Of a stretch of DNA of 64,000 bases, positions 17,943 through 26,799 are shown piece after piece. The position numbers and the translations under genes were made by a program. A model generated the notes under the pieces. That model was not told the origin of the DNA and did not search any database. It saw nothing but the letters and a program-made list of their open reading frames with translations. Origin of the DNA: Flavihumibacter stibioxidans (GTDB lineage: Bacteria > Bacteroidota > Bacteroidia > Chitinophagales > Chitinophagaceae); the NCBI RefSeq assembly GCF_014332695.1, contig NZ_MBUA01000001.1:124001-188000 (forward strand). The letters run 5' to 3'. Every line of letters begins with the position of its first letter. Positions within the stretch are counted from its first letter, which is position 1.

Positions 17943-18959
17943 CTATTCTATCGACTGAACTATATCAGTCCTTACATCATACATCGATTTTTTCGTGGAG
18001 GGGTCATCCACATAAATATCATAAGGGGCGCCTGATGCTTTTTTGTTGTTGGCAGTGAGCCACTCACGTATACGGTCATACGCCAGCCCGGTTTCTTCAT
18101 ACGGGCCATAAAAATGTACAATCACCGCTTTCCCAGCAGGCAATTTGCGAAACTTAACCCGGCCTGTTGTTGCTGAAGGAAGTGATTTTACCGGGATGGC
18201 AGCTTCCAGTACAAATGGTTCTTTTTCGGTATAATACCAGGACATCGGCATACCGGCCATGTCAAGATTCTGCTTCAACAGGAAGTCGCTGATCTCCCCA
18301 TAGGCTTTTTGCAGTTTCGGGCCAATATCCCCCATAACGGTAGCAGTATCCATAATGGTTAACACCTGGAATGCGGGCACAGTTATCTCTTCAATGGTCA
18401 TACGGGCCTCCTCACCCTTCAATGTGCCATTTTCAATTTTTTGCCTGAGCTGTGCCAGCCCTTTCTCAAAATCAGGACCGATCATCCGGTCAAAAAACAA
18501 TCCCATCCAGCGGTTTACCGGATTATGACCCATTGCAGCATCCATTTTCCAGGTAACGGTGGTCTTCCCGTTTGCTTCTGTCAATTCCCAGCCACCAGCC
18601 GATGGCTGGTCAAAACCTTCAAACTCCAGGCTGGTATTAACCCATTTATCCGGAATCGCGTCGGAAATGGTGAGTTTCCCATTGCCAACTTCGGGGTGTT
18701 TGCTTTCCCATTTATACCATGCGCCTTTCCCGCGGGTAACCGGACTGTATTCCTGCTTCATGGCGGTGTCTTTCTGGTTCCAGGGCATCCAGTGATTGTA
18801 CGTCTTCAATTCACTCAGCACATTATATACAGTGGAGACCGGTGCATTGATGCTGACTGACCTTGAAACGGAAACGGTACCCGGTAAGAACGCGCCGATA
18901 ATAAGGAGGATACCGACAATTGCGGCTATCCATAACAATACCCTGATTACCCTTTTCAT
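17943..18959 (-). CDS. SRPBCC-domain plus GyrI-like effector-binding protein
   Basis: The protein has 338 residues. An N-terminal membrane helix (VLLWIAAIVGILLIIGAFLP) is followed by an SRPBCC/polyketide-cyclase domain at about residues 30-170 (SISINAPVSTVYNVLSEL type start, EFEGFDQPSAGGWELTE). A GyrI-like/AraC effector-binding domain follows at about residues 185-338, ending with AYDRIREWLTANNKK. This is probably a membrane-anchored small-molecule binder. It has no DNA-binding domain. It is convergent with the DUF2520 gene. Confidence 0.8.
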   Translation of the reverse strand: MKRVIRVLLWIAAIVGILLIIGAFLPGTVSVSRSVSINAPVSTVYNVLSELKTYNHWMPWNQKDTAMKQEYSPVTRGKGAWYKWESKHPEVGNGKLTISDAIPDKWVNTSLEFEGFDQPSAGGWELTEANGKTTVTWKMDAAMGHNPVNRWMGLFFDRMIGPDFEKGLAQLRQKIENGTLKGEEARMTIEEITVPAFQVLTIMDTATVMGDIGPKLQKAYGEISDFLLKQNLDMAGMPMSWYYTEKEPFVLEAAIPVKSLPSATTGRVKFRKLPAGKAVIVHFYGPYEETGLAYDRIREWLTANNKKASGAPYDIYVDDPSTKKSMYDVRTDIVQSIE

Positions 18960-19028
18960 GTGATGGTTTTAGGACTGTTAAAGTAGGAAAATCTTTTACA
19001 TACCTGCACAATTTGGTACACCAATAGT

Positions 19029-19036
19029 TATTTTTG
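19029..19036 (+). promoter_or_regulatory. Possible -7 box of the KdsC-like gene
   Basis: TATTTTTG matches TAnnTTTG and ends 8 nt before the ATG at 19045, implying a very short leader. The nearest TTTG upstream (19012-19015) is only 13 nt away, so the -33 element is uncertain. Confidence 0.4.
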
Positions 19037-19044
19037 ACTTAATT

Positions 19045-19566
19045 ATGTCGTTGCTCGAACAATTCAAAAACATTTCCACATTCATATTTGATATTGATGG
19101 CGTGCTGACCGATGGCACGCTATGGATATACGATGACGGACAGATGGTCAGGCGGATGAATATCAAGGATGGGTATGCCCTTCAGCTGGCCATCAAAAAA
19201 GGTTACCGGGTGCTGGTGATTTCTGGTGGGAACTCCGAGGCCGTAAAAGAAAGGTTACGCAAACTGGGGGTGACCGACGTGTACCTGAAAGTTGAAAACA
19301 AATCTGATCTGCTGGAGCAATACAGGGATTCAAATGGCCTGCACTTTCAGGAAATGCTTTATATGGGTGATGATATCCCCGATTATAATGTCATGAAAAT
19401 TGTAGGGCTCGGCTGCGCCCCAGCTGATGCCGCACCAGAAATCAGGCATATCGCCCAGTATATCAGTCCGCTGAATGGCGGGGAAGGCTGCGTGCGGGAA
19501 GTCATCGAAAAAGTGATGAAACTGCGGGGCGACTGGAGTATAGACACCTCCGTTTCCAGTAAATGA
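19045..19566 (+). CDS. KdsC-like HAD phosphatase (KDO-8-phosphate phosphatase family)
   Basis: The protein has 173 residues. HAD motif I is FDIDGVLTDGTLWIYDDG with both catalytic Asp residues, motif II is VLVISGGNS, the Lys is in LKVENKSDLL, and motif IV is YMGDDIPDYNVM. Size and lack of a cap domain match KdsC, which releases phosphate from KDO-8-phosphate in lipopolysaccharide synthesis. No other kds gene is adjacent. It is followed by the UbiA-family gene 57 nt later and probably starts that operon. Confidence 0.88.
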   Translation: MSLLEQFKNISTFIFDIDGVLTDGTLWIYDDGQMVRRMNIKDGYALQLAIKKGYRVLVISGGNSEAVKERLRKLGVTDVYLKVENKSDLLEQYRDSNGLHFQEMLYMGDDIPDYNVMKIVGLGCAPADAAPEIRHIAQYISPLNGGEGCVREVIEKVMKLRGDWSIDTSVSSK

Positions 19567-19623
19567 CAGGTGGATTTTGTTTAGCAATCGTTTTTTATAA
19601 TTTAGCAGATCAATTCATCCGGC

Positions 19624-20583
19624 TTGAAACTAATCGGTGCATTTTTACGACTCATCAGATGGCCAAATATCTTTTTCATCATCATTACCCAGGTGTTGTT
19701 TTATACCTGTATCCTGATGCCTGCGATGAATCCCGGACTCGATTTCCTTTCCTGGTATGCACCGGTTAAACTAATCCCCCGATTTTTCTGGCTCCTGGTG
19801 CTTTCCTCCGTTTGCATTGCTGCGGCCGGTTATATCATCAACGACTATTTCGACCTTAATATCGACCAGGTTAATAAACCCGACGCCATTGTGATACAAC
19901 GGATCATCCGGCGTCGCTGGGCCATCTTCTGGCACCTGTTCTTATCAGTAACCGGCATAACCATCGCATTCTACCTTTCCTGGAAACTCAGGAACCCGGT
20001 AATAGGATTTGCCAATTTCGGTTGTGCGTTATTGTTATGGCTATATTCCACGACTTTCAAAAAGCAATTGCTGATCGGGAATGTCCTTATCTCCCTGCTG
20101 ACGGCATGGGTCATCCTTGTAATCTATTTTGCTGAACTCAGCGTAACCCGGCTTGATGAACCACATTACAGGGAACTGATCAAATCGGTATTCAAATTCA
20201 CCATCATTTACAGCAGCTTTGCCTTTATTATTTCGCTCATCAGGGAAGTGGTCAAGGACATGGAGGACCGCGAGGGGGATGCGCGCTATGGTTGCCGGAC
20301 CATGCCCATTGTGTGGGGTATCCCAGTCACCCGGATTTTCGTTTCCGTTTGGATAGTTGTCCTTGGGGCAGCATTGCTGATTGTGCAGATATACGGGTTA
20401 CTGCAGGGCTGGTGGATGGGTTCACTGTTTTCCCTTGCCGCCGTCGTTTACCCATTGACCGGAATTTTTACCGGGCTGCAGAGAGCTACATCCACGGCAG
20501 ACTACCACCGGCTCAGTATCAGGATAAAATGGGTAATGCTGGCAGGCATCCTTTCAATGATCTTTTTTAAATGGTACCTATGA
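19624..20583 (+). CDS. UbiA-family prenyltransferase, geranylgeranylglycerol-phosphate type
   Basis: The protein has 319 residues and about eight or nine membrane helices. Both Asp-rich motifs are present: NDYFDLNIDQVNKPD near residue 76 and DMEDREGDARYGCRTMPI near residue 215. These bind the prenyl diphosphate through Mg. Close relatives in Bacteroidota are annotated as archaeal-type (di)geranylgeranylglyceryl phosphate synthases. The only plausible start is TTG at 19624: a TAG in frame lies 18 nt upstream and the first in-frame ATG is 30 codons later, after the first helix. It ends in an ATGA overlap with the Maf gene. Confidence 0.85.
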   Translation: MKLIGAFLRLIRWPNIFFIIITQVLFYTCILMPAMNPGLDFLSWYAPVKLIPRFFWLLVLSSVCIAAAGYIINDYFDLNIDQVNKPDAIVIQRIIRRRWAIFWHLFLSVTGITIAFYLSWKLRNPVIGFANFGCALLLWLYSTTFKKQLLIGNVLISLLTAWVILVIYFAELSVTRLDEPHYRELIKSVFKFTIIYSSFAFIISLIREVVKDMEDREGDARYGCRTMPIVWGIPVTRIFVSVWIVVLGAALLIVQIYGLLQGWWMGSLFSLAAVVYPLTGIFTGLQRATSTADYHRLSIRIKWVMLAGILSMIFFKWYL

Positions 20584-21149
20584 TGGAAAGAATAGTACTG
20601 GCTTCACAATCACCCCGTCGCAAACAGCTTCTTGAATGGGCAGAAATCCCCTTTGATATAATCGTAAGACCAACTGATGAAACCTTTCCGGACCACCTCC
20701 CCATAGAGGATATCCCGGTGCATATAGCCCGCCATAAAGCCGAAGTAGTGCAGGAAGAACTGAGCCATGACCTCCTGGTGCTGGCAGCCGACACGGTTGT
20801 TGTGCTTGGAAACCAGATCATTGGCAAACCCGTTGACCGTGAAGACGCCATCCGCATACTGATGCAGCTTTCAGGGCAAAGTCACCAGGTAATAACGGGA
20901 GTGGTTATGCGAAAAGGAAAACATGAACTGGCATTTTCAGATATCACCAGTGTTGAATTCCATCCGCTAACATATGAACAGGTAAGCTTTTATGTTGACA
21001 AATACCAGCCATTTGATAAAGCCGGGGCCTACGCCATTCAGGAATGGATCGGGGTTGTGGGGATCAAATCTATTGAAGGTGATTTTTACAACGTGATGGG
21101 ACTGCCTGTAAGCCGTGTGGTCAAAGCGTTGACGAATTGGGTGTTTTAA
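20580..21149 (+). CDS. maf: Maf-family nucleotide pyrophosphatase
   Basis: The start is taken at 20580, where ATGA overlaps the stop of the UbiA-family gene; an ATG at 20571 and one at 20583 are alternatives. About 189 residues. It has the substrate-binding SQSPRRKQLLEW, AADTVVVLGN with the catalytic Asp, GKPVDREDAIRIL, and the YAIQEW segment. Maf proteins hydrolyse modified or canonical nucleoside triphosphates to monophosphates. It is translationally coupled to the prenyltransferase. Confidence 0.9.
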   Translation: MMERIVLASQSPRRKQLLEWAEIPFDIIVRPTDETFPDHLPIEDIPVHIARHKAEVVQEELSHDLLVLAADTVVVLGNQIIGKPVDREDAIRILMQLSGQSHQVITGVVMRKGKHELAFSDITSVEFHPLTYEQVSFYVDKYQPFDKAGAYAIQEWIGVVGIKSIEGDFYNVMGLPVSRVVKALTNWVF

Positions 21150-21192
21150 CCCTTGACCCGGGTGATCCCCTGCAATATTTTACCAATAAAAA

Positions 21193-22455
21193 ATGCAGGA
21201 GCGACTCTTACAATTCATCTGGCAGGAAAAATATTTCAACGCTTCAGAATTGTTAACCGTAACAGGCGAAAAACTGATTATCCAGGATGGCGGCAGTTTC
21301 AATACCAACCAGGGACCCGACTTCACCAATGCCCGTATATTACTGGATGGAACTTTCTGGGCAGGCAATATTGAACTTCATACAAAAAGCTCACACTGGT
21401 ATCAGCACCGTCATGAACAGGACCCTAATTACAGGAATATCATCCTGCATGTTGTTTGGGAGGATGATACGCCGGAACTGTCGCGGAGCCTTCCAACATT
21501 GGTCCTGCAAAACCGTGTTCCCTCCATCATGCTGTCGCGCTATTCAGACCTGATGATGCAGGCATCTGCCATCGCCTGTCAGCACCTGGTGGAAGATGTT
21601 CCGCGGGACCTGTGGTTACACTGGAAAAAAGACCTGCTGCACCAGCGCCTTCGCCGCAAAGCAGCCATGGTACTGGACCTGCTGAAAGAAGCCCGCAACC
21701 ATTGGGAGGAATGCCACTGGTGGTGGACGGCCAGGCATTTTGGCGGACCGGTCAATGGAGCGTTTTTTGAGCAGGTGGCCAGAAGCATTTCTATTAAACA
21801 GCTGGCAAGGCACAGGAACCAGGTGATTCAGCTTGAGGCCCTGTTATTGGGCCAGGCCAACCTGCTGGATGAATCCAACAGTGACCCGTACGTGCAGTTA
21901 TTGCAGCGGGAATTTCAATACCTCAGGGAAAAATATTCCCTCCGCCAGGTGCACGGCCGCGTGCAGAAACTCAGGATGAGGCCGGCAGCCTTCCCCGAAG
22001 TGAGGCTGGCACAGCTGGCTATGCTGCTGCACAGGGGCGGACAATTGCACCAGAGGATGATTGAAACAACCGGGTTACGGGAGCTTGAAAATCTGCTCGA
22101 CATTACAGCCAATGATTTCTGGCATTATCATTATACCCTTCAGGAAGCTACGCCTTACCAGCCAAAACACATCGGGCAGGAGATGGGCCATCAACTTATC
22201 ATCAATGCCATTGTGCCATTGGTGTATGCAGCCGGACTGCGCCAGCACCAAAGCCTGTTGCAGCAAAGGGCTGTTTCCTGGCTGGAACAGATTACGGCTG
22301 AACAGAACAGCCTTTTACGGGGTTGGGAAAGGGCAGGTGTGGAAATAATCAATGCTGCAGAAAGCCAGGCAATGACAGAACTGAAAAAATGCTATTGCAC
22401 TGCCAAACGCTGCCTTGATTGCGAGATCGGAAAATTCCTGCTGAACCGTTCCTGA
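21193..22455 (+). CDS. DUF2851-family protein
   Basis: The protein has 420 residues. The conserved N-terminus is MQERLLQFIWQEKYFN, followed by GGSFNTNQGPDFTNARI and WAGNIELHTKSSHWYQH, then HVVWEDD. The C-terminus has a Cys cluster, KKCYCTAKRCLDCEIG, that could bind a metal. The family is widespread in Bacteroidota and uncharacterised. The DF/EH residue pattern in the N-terminal half is nuclease-like, but this is only a suggestion. It follows maf by 43 nt, probably in the same transcript, and is followed by a family B palindrome. Confidence 0.82.
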   Translation: MQERLLQFIWQEKYFNASELLTVTGEKLIIQDGGSFNTNQGPDFTNARILLDGTFWAGNIELHTKSSHWYQHRHEQDPNYRNIILHVVWEDDTPELSRSLPTLVLQNRVPSIMLSRYSDLMMQASAIACQHLVEDVPRDLWLHWKKDLLHQRLRRKAAMVLDLLKEARNHWEECHWWWTARHFGGPVNGAFFEQVARSISIKQLARHRNQVIQLEALLLGQANLLDESNSDPYVQLLQREFQYLREKYSLRQVHGRVQKLRMRPAAFPEVRLAQLAMLLHRGGQLHQRMIETTGLRELENLLDITANDFWHYHYTLQEATPYQPKHIGQEMGHQLIINAIVPLVYAAGLRQHQSLLQQRAVSWLEQITAEQNSLLRGWERAGVEIINAAESQAMTELKKCYCTAKRCLDCEIGKFLLNRS

Positions 22456-22457
22456 AT

Positions 22458-22484
22458 CACCCGTCGGGTGGTACCCGACGGGTG
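22458..22484. repeat. Palindrome, family B copy 1
   Basis: Arms CACCCGTCGGGT and ACCCGACGGGTG (12 bp) with loop GGT. It begins 2 nt after the stop of the DUF2851 gene and lies before the convergent OsmC gene. Each half is itself palindromic (CACCCG-T-CGGGTG). There is no T-run on the plus strand. Confidence 0.9.
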
Positions 22485-22509
22485 GAAAAAACAAACCGGT
22501 CCGTGAAGA

Positions 22510-22914
22510 TTACCACTCATATTTCAGGTCAACCTCCATATCAGAGGAAAGACTTTTGAAAACCGGGCAGGTGTTCCCAACCCTTTCAAGAATGGTCATG
22601 TCTTTTTCACTTAGGTTTAACGTTTTTGGAAAACGTATAACAACTTCTATTTTTCCGATCCGGCGCGGGTCACTTACCATGTGTTTCTGGATGTCAATTG
22701 TTGTTCCCGCCAGTTCAATATTCATATCCTGGGCTTTGATACCCATTGTAGTAATAGCGCAGGTTCCAAGCGCCACGCAAACCATATCGGTAGGAGAAAA
22801 ACGCTCTCCCTTACCACGGTTATCCGTAGGCGCATCGGTTTCAATAGTAGTACCACTCTGGTTATGGGTTGCCTTACAACGCAAATGCCCTTCGTAAACA
22901 ACTGATGCTGTCAT
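22510..22914 (-). CDS. OsmC/Ohr-family protein
   Basis: The protein has 134 residues. The two redox cysteines of the family are visible in VALGTCAITTMG (near residue 51) and VGNTCPVFKSL (near residue 113), and the central helix VCVALGTC is typical. OsmC proteins detoxify organic hydroperoxides. It is divergent from the outer-membrane-protein gene at 22959 and convergent with DUF2851 across the family B palindrome. Confidence 0.9.
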   Translation of the reverse strand: MTASVVYEGHLRCKATHNQSGTTIETDAPTDNRGKGERFSPTDMVCVALGTCAITTMGIKAQDMNIELAGTTIDIQKHMVSDPRRIGKIEVVIRFPKTLNLSEKDMTILERVGNTCPVFKSLSSDMEVDLKYEW

Positions 22915-22958
22915 GCTGTTATTTTTGCATAAATTTACGCAAGCTGCTATCTAAAATC

Positions 22959-23771
22959 ATGACCGTGAAAAAAATACTGTTACTGTCGCTCGGAATTGTG
23001 ATCACATCCATGACCTGGGCCCAAACAAATCCATCCTCCAAACGAAAGGATAAAAAATCGGAAAAGAAGGAAAGGATCAATGCCCTCATAAAAATGGAAG
23101 AGGAAGGAGAACTTATTTTCAATAAGCATAATATATTCGGATTCAAATTAAACTCTGACGGATGGGGAATGTCATTTGAAAAAGGCAAGTTCATCACCCC
23201 CCGGAAAACTCGGATTATACAGATAGAATTCAACGAAAAGAAGCATCCCAAAGAAGAAAAGGACGCGGGAAGCTTTGACTTTTTTACAGGTAATGTGAAC
23301 CAGTACATATTCGGCAAGGCGAACAATTTCTACCAGCTCAAGGGATCATATGGCCAGCAATACCTGATCGGCGGAAAATCGAATAAGAACGGGGTGTCGG
23401 TTTCAGCTCTCTGGGCCGGTGGGGTGGCGCTGGGAATTGAAAAACCTTATTATGTAGATGCCCAGGACCGTACCACCAATGAAGGGGTAAGGGTAAAATT
23501 CGCAGATATTGAGGAAAAACTCAACCAGTACACCTATCTGGGTGCCTCCGGGTTTACTGTTGGCTGGGGAGAAATGCAGCTAAACCCCGGCGCCCACCTG
23601 AAAACTGCGCTGAGGTTTGATTACGGCCGCTTTAATGAAGTGGTATCTGCCATCGAAGCCGGGGTAAATGTTGAATATTACAGCGGTAAAGTGCAGCAAA
23701 TGATTAAAAACAAGGAAAGAAACCTCTTTTTCAACGCATACGTATCCCTGCTCTTTGGTAAGCGGAAGTAA
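22959..23771 (+). CDS. Putative outer-membrane protein of unknown function
   Basis: The start is set at the ATG at 22959, which gives a clean signal peptide ([20 protein letters not shown], cleaved after AQ); the earlier ATG at 22869 overlaps the divergent OsmC gene. About 270 residues. After a Lys/Glu-rich linker, alternating aromatic beta-strand segments follow and the last strand ends [16 protein letters not shown], as in membrane barrels. No named family is recognised. It is followed 16 nt later by lipA. Confidence 0.65.
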   Translation: MTVKKILLLSLGIVITSMTWAQTNPSSKRKDKKSEKKERINALIKMEEEGELIFNKHNIFGFKLNSDGWGMSFEKGKFITPRKTRIIQIEFNEKKHPKEEKDAGSFDFFTGNVNQYIFGKANNFYQLKGSYGQQYLIGGKSNKNGVSVSALWAGGVALGIEKPYYVDAQDRTTNEGVRVKFADIEEKLNQYTYLGASGFTVGWGEMQLNPGAHLKTALRFDYGRFNEVVSAIEAGVNVEYYSGKVQQMIKNKERNLFFNAYVSLLFGKRK

Positions 23772-23773
23772 TG

Positions 23774-23781
23774 TAATTTTG
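23774..23781 (+). promoter_or_regulatory. Possible -7 box of lipA
   Basis: TAATTTTG matches TAnnTTTG and is preceded by TTTG at 23754-23757, a 16-nt gap. It ends 6 nt before the lipA ATG at 23788, which would give an almost leaderless transcript. Read-through from the upstream gene is also possible. Confidence 0.35.
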
Positions 23782-23787
23782 TGGATT

Positions 23788-24735
23788 ATGCAGGAATTAC
23801 CCGTTGTTTCAGCCTTAAAGGATAGTGAATCCAAAATCAAAAAGCCCAATTGGCTCCGTGTTAAATTACCTACAGGGGAGAGCTATAAGCACGTAAGGTC
23901 CCTGGTCGATACACATAAACTTCATACCATCTGCGAAAGTGGTAATTGCCCGAATATGGGCGAATGCTGGGGAGAAGGTACGGCCACTTTTATGATCCTG
24001 GGCAATACCTGTACCCGCAGCTGTGGTTTTTGTGCCGTAGCCACCGGCAGGCCGGACCCTGTTGACTGGGATGAACCCCAGCGGGTGGCGGAAGCCATCT
24101 TCCTGATGAAAGTAAAACATGCCGTAATCACCTCAGTTGACCGGGATGAACTGAAAGATGGGGGTTCCACCATCTGGTACAATACCATCAGGGCAGTGAA
24201 ACAACTCAATCCCGATACCACCCTGGAAACACTGATCCCCGATTTCAGGGGGTTCAGGGACCAGGTACAGCGCGTTATTGATGCCGCCCCTGAAGTGGTT
24301 TCACACAATATTGAAACCGTTGAAAGACTCACCAAAAAAGTAAGGATACAAGCCAAATACTGGCGCAGTATGGAAGTATTAAGGACCTTGAAAGAAGGTG
24401 GCATGCGGGTAAAATCGGGCATCATGCTGGGACTCGGTGAAACAAAGGAAGAAGTAATGCGCACCCTGGCAGATCTTCGCGACAACGGGGTAGACGTGGT
24501 AACCATCGGGCAGTACCTGCAGCCGACCAAAAAACACCTGCCGGTCGACCGCTTTGTACATCCCGATGAATTTGCAGAATACCGGGAGGCAGGGTATAAC
24601 CTGGGGCTTGATTATGTTGAAAGCGGCCCACTGGTTCGTTCCTCCTATCACTCTGAAAGGCATGTGATTCCGGGTTATGGCAAGGAAAAATGGCTGCAGG
24701 AAAAAGCCAACAGCGAAATTTACCTGTCAAAATAA
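23788..24735 (+). CDS. lipA: Lipoyl synthase
   Basis: The protein has 315 residues. The start at 23788 is chosen over 23755, which lies inside the upstream gene. The auxiliary cluster motif [13 protein letters not shown] and the radical SAM motif CTRSCGFC are complete, and the C-terminal RSSYHSE provides the Ser ligand of the auxiliary cluster. It inserts two sulfur atoms into octanoyl groups of lipoyl domains. No lipB is visible in the window. A terminator-like hairpin follows 24 nt after the stop. Confidence 0.97.
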   Translation: MQELPVVSALKDSESKIKKPNWLRVKLPTGESYKHVRSLVDTHKLHTICESGNCPNMGECWGEGTATFMILGNTCTRSCGFCAVATGRPDPVDWDEPQRVAEAIFLMKVKHAVITSVDRDELKDGGSTIWYNTIRAVKQLNPDTTLETLIPDFRGFRDQVQRVIDAAPEVVSHNIETVERLTKKVRIQAKYWRSMEVLRTLKEGGMRVKSGIMLGLGETKEEVMRTLADLRDNGVDVVTIGQYLQPTKKHLPVDRFVHPDEFAEYREAGYNLGLDYVESGPLVRSSYHSERHVIPGYGKEKWLQEKANSEIYLSK

Positions 24736-24745
24736 AGTTTTAAAA

Positions 24746-25750
24746 ATGTTCCATTTCTCAAAGGCCTTTACCGGCCTTTTATTTTTTGCAGGCTTTTTAT
24801 TTGTCAGTTCCCCGTTGACCGCACAATTCAGGTGGGTGAAGGTTGATTCCGGCTATGGCCCCATGCCGGCGGGCCTCAGCTTATACCAATCGGAAGGGCA
24901 ATTAAATGGCAAACCTTTCCGGGCATATTATGCGGAAGCAGACCTCGGCAACCGCAGCTTGTGGTTTTCCAATGACACCAGTGAGAACAGGCGATTAACC
25001 CCGTCGCAGTTTTATGAAAAGCTGGGGCATCCCGCCCTGGTGGTCAACACCAGTTTTTTTTCCTTTCAGACCAACCGCAACCTGAACCTGGTGTTTAACC
25101 GCAAAAAGATTCTGGCTTATAATATTCAGACCATTCGCGCCAGGGGGAAAGATTCCCTGATGTATCATCATCCATATGGATCTGCACTGGGCATCAGGCG
25201 TAACAGGACAGCGGATATAGCCTGGACATTTACTGACAGCAGCCGTAAACACGTATATGCATTGCAGTTACCTGTTGCGGCTCCGAAGGACAGTTTTCCC
25301 ACATTCACCAAAAAAAGGGCAGACGAATATTCCACAATCTTTTCGCACAAAGGTAAAGGACGCCAACTCAGGAAATGGCGCATGCAAACTGCGTTGGGCG
25401 GGGGGCCTGTGCTGGTGCAGAATGGCCAGATCAGGATAACCAATAATGAGGAAATGAAATTCGCCGGAAAAGCCATCAATGATGCACACCCCAGAACCGG
25501 TATCGGTTATACGAAGGATGGAAAACTTATTGTTATGGTGGTGGAGGGAAGAAACCCGGGAATTGCAACTGGTGCCACCCTGTCGGAATTTGCGGAACTA
25601 TTTCAGTCGCTCGGCTGTGAAGAAGCCATGAACCTGGATGGTGGCGGCAGCTCTACAATGCTCATCAACGGTAAGGAAACAATCAGGCCGTCGGATAAAG
25701 GTGGCCAGCGCGCCGTACCGGCCGTGTTTTTGGTGAAAGGAAAGCAGTAA
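24746..25750 (+). CDS. Secreted phosphodiester glycosidase-family protein (NAGPA-like)
   Basis: The start at 24746 gives a signal peptide (MFHFSKAFTGLLFFAGFLFV, ending SSPLTAQ). About 334 residues. The conserved C-terminal core has ARTGIGYTKDGKLIVMVVEG, LSEFAELFQSLGCEEAMNLD and the family signature DGGGSSTMLING. The family includes the enzyme that uncovers mannose-6-phosphate from GlcNAc-phosphate diesters; in bacteria it probably acts on envelope phosphodiesters. The first codons overlap a terminator-like hairpin (24760-24787). Confidence 0.85.
   Translation: MFHFSKAFTGLLFFAGFLFVSSPLTAQFRWVKVDSGYGPMPAGLSLYQSEGQLNGKPFRAYYAEADLGNRSLWFSNDTSENRRLTPSQFYEKLGHPALVVNTSFFSFQTNRNLNLVFNRKKILAYNIQTIRARGKDSLMYHHPYGSALGIRRNRTADIAWTFTDSSRKHVYALQLPVAAPKDSFPTFTKKRADEYSTIFSHKGKGRQLRKWRMQTALGGGPVLVQNGQIRITNNEEMKFAGKAINDAHPRTGIGYTKDGKLIVMVVEGRNPGIATGATLSEFAELFQSLGCEEAMNLDGGGSSTMLINGKETIRPSDKGGQRAVPAVFLVKGKQ
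24760..24787 (+). terminator. Terminator-like hairpin inside the 5' end of the NAGPA-like gene
   Basis: The stem AAAGGCC at 24760-24766 pairs with GGCCTTT at 24773-24779 around a 6-nt loop and is followed by TATTTTTT. It has a complete intrinsic-terminator shape and starts 24 nt after the lipA stop, but lies within the signal-peptide codons of the next gene. It may end most lipA transcripts or attenuate the downstream gene. Confidence 0.6.
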
Positions 25751-25793
25751 GAGCTGAGAAAAATATTCCCCACCTCTTACTACTTAGATTTCC

Positions 25794-26789
25794 TTATAAA
25801 GAAGCATGTCCCTGCTTCATCTCCCATACCAGCGCGCTGGCACCGAGGATGGCAGCATCTGCTTCGTGAAGGTCACTCTTAATAACCTTCACTTTATTCT
25901 TGAAGATCGGCAGGAGATTTTTCTCCATATGCTCGATAGTAGGATCAAAGATCAGTTTGCCTGCCTTTATCAGTCCGCCAAAAAGGATGATCGCTTCCGG
26001 GGAAGAGAACATCACGAAGTTGGCCAGGGATTCGCCCAGTATCTGTCCGGTGAACCGGTAAACATCCTGGGAAATTTCATCCCCCTGCATGGCACAATCA
26101 AAAATTTGCTTGCTGGTCAGTTCTTCGAGATTGTACTTACGTAACATGCTATCCTTTTCAGGATGCTCCTGCAGCATTTCCCTTGCGGTCAGCACCACAC
26201 CCGTTGCAGAAGCATAGGCTTCCAATGACCCATATAGTTCAGTTGACCAGTGTTTGCGGCCTCCAGGACGGATAATGGTATGTCCCAGTTCACCGGCAAA
26301 ACCATCATGACCATAGATCAGTTGGCCGTTGGCCACAATGCCGCTGCCAACGCCGGTTCCCAGTGTAATGGTAATAAAATCACGCATACCCTTCGCCGCA
26401 CCATACTGCATTTCTCCCACCGCCGCCGCATTGGCGTCATTGGTAAGGGCTGTTGGGAGGTTCATCCTTTCTGACACCATATCAGCCAGGGGAACCACAC
26501 CTTCCCAGCGAAGATTTGGTGCATATTCAATCGTGCCTGTATAATAGTTGCCATTGGGTGCCCCGATACCGATACCCTTGATCAGGCTTTCTCCTCCGAC
26601 TTTATCAATCATCAGGTTCAGCCGCACACAAAGTGCATCCACAAAAGCTTCCGGTGTTTCATATTCCGGGGTTGAGAGCTGCTCATATTGCAACACTTCG
26701 CCGCGGCGGTTTACAATCCCGCATTTTGTATTGGTGCCACCGATATCAACACCAATCGCATATTCAAGAGGTATTTTAGTCATACTCAT
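25794..26789 (-). CDS. ROK-family sugar kinase (glucokinase-like)
   Basis: About 331 residues from the ATG at 26789; an ATG at 26783 is nearly as good. It has the phosphate motif GVDIGGTNTKCGIV, the substrate region LTNDANAAAVGE, and TLGTGVGSGIV. ROK kinases normally carry a zinc motif CxCGxxGCxE after GELGH; here that stretch reads GGRKHWSTELYGSLEAY with no cysteine. It is probably a glucokinase, supported by the sugar transporter gene directly upstream (10 nt gap). Confidence 0.88.
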   Translation of the reverse strand: MSMTKIPLEYAIGVDIGGTNTKCGIVNRRGEVLQYEQLSTPEYETPEAFVDALCVRLNLMIDKVGGESLIKGIGIGAPNGNYYTGTIEYAPNLRWEGVVPLADMVSERMNLPTALTNDANAAAVGEMQYGAAKGMRDFITITLGTGVGSGIVANGQLIYGHDGFAGELGHTIIRPGGRKHWSTELYGSLEAYASATGVVLTAREMLQEHPEKDSMLRKYNLEELTSKQIFDCAMQGDEISQDVYRFTGQILGESLANFVMFSSPEAIILFGGLIKAGKLIFDPTIEHMEKNLLPIFKNKVKVIKSDLHEADAAILGASALVWEMKQGHASL

Positions 26790-26799
26790 AATAATAAAA

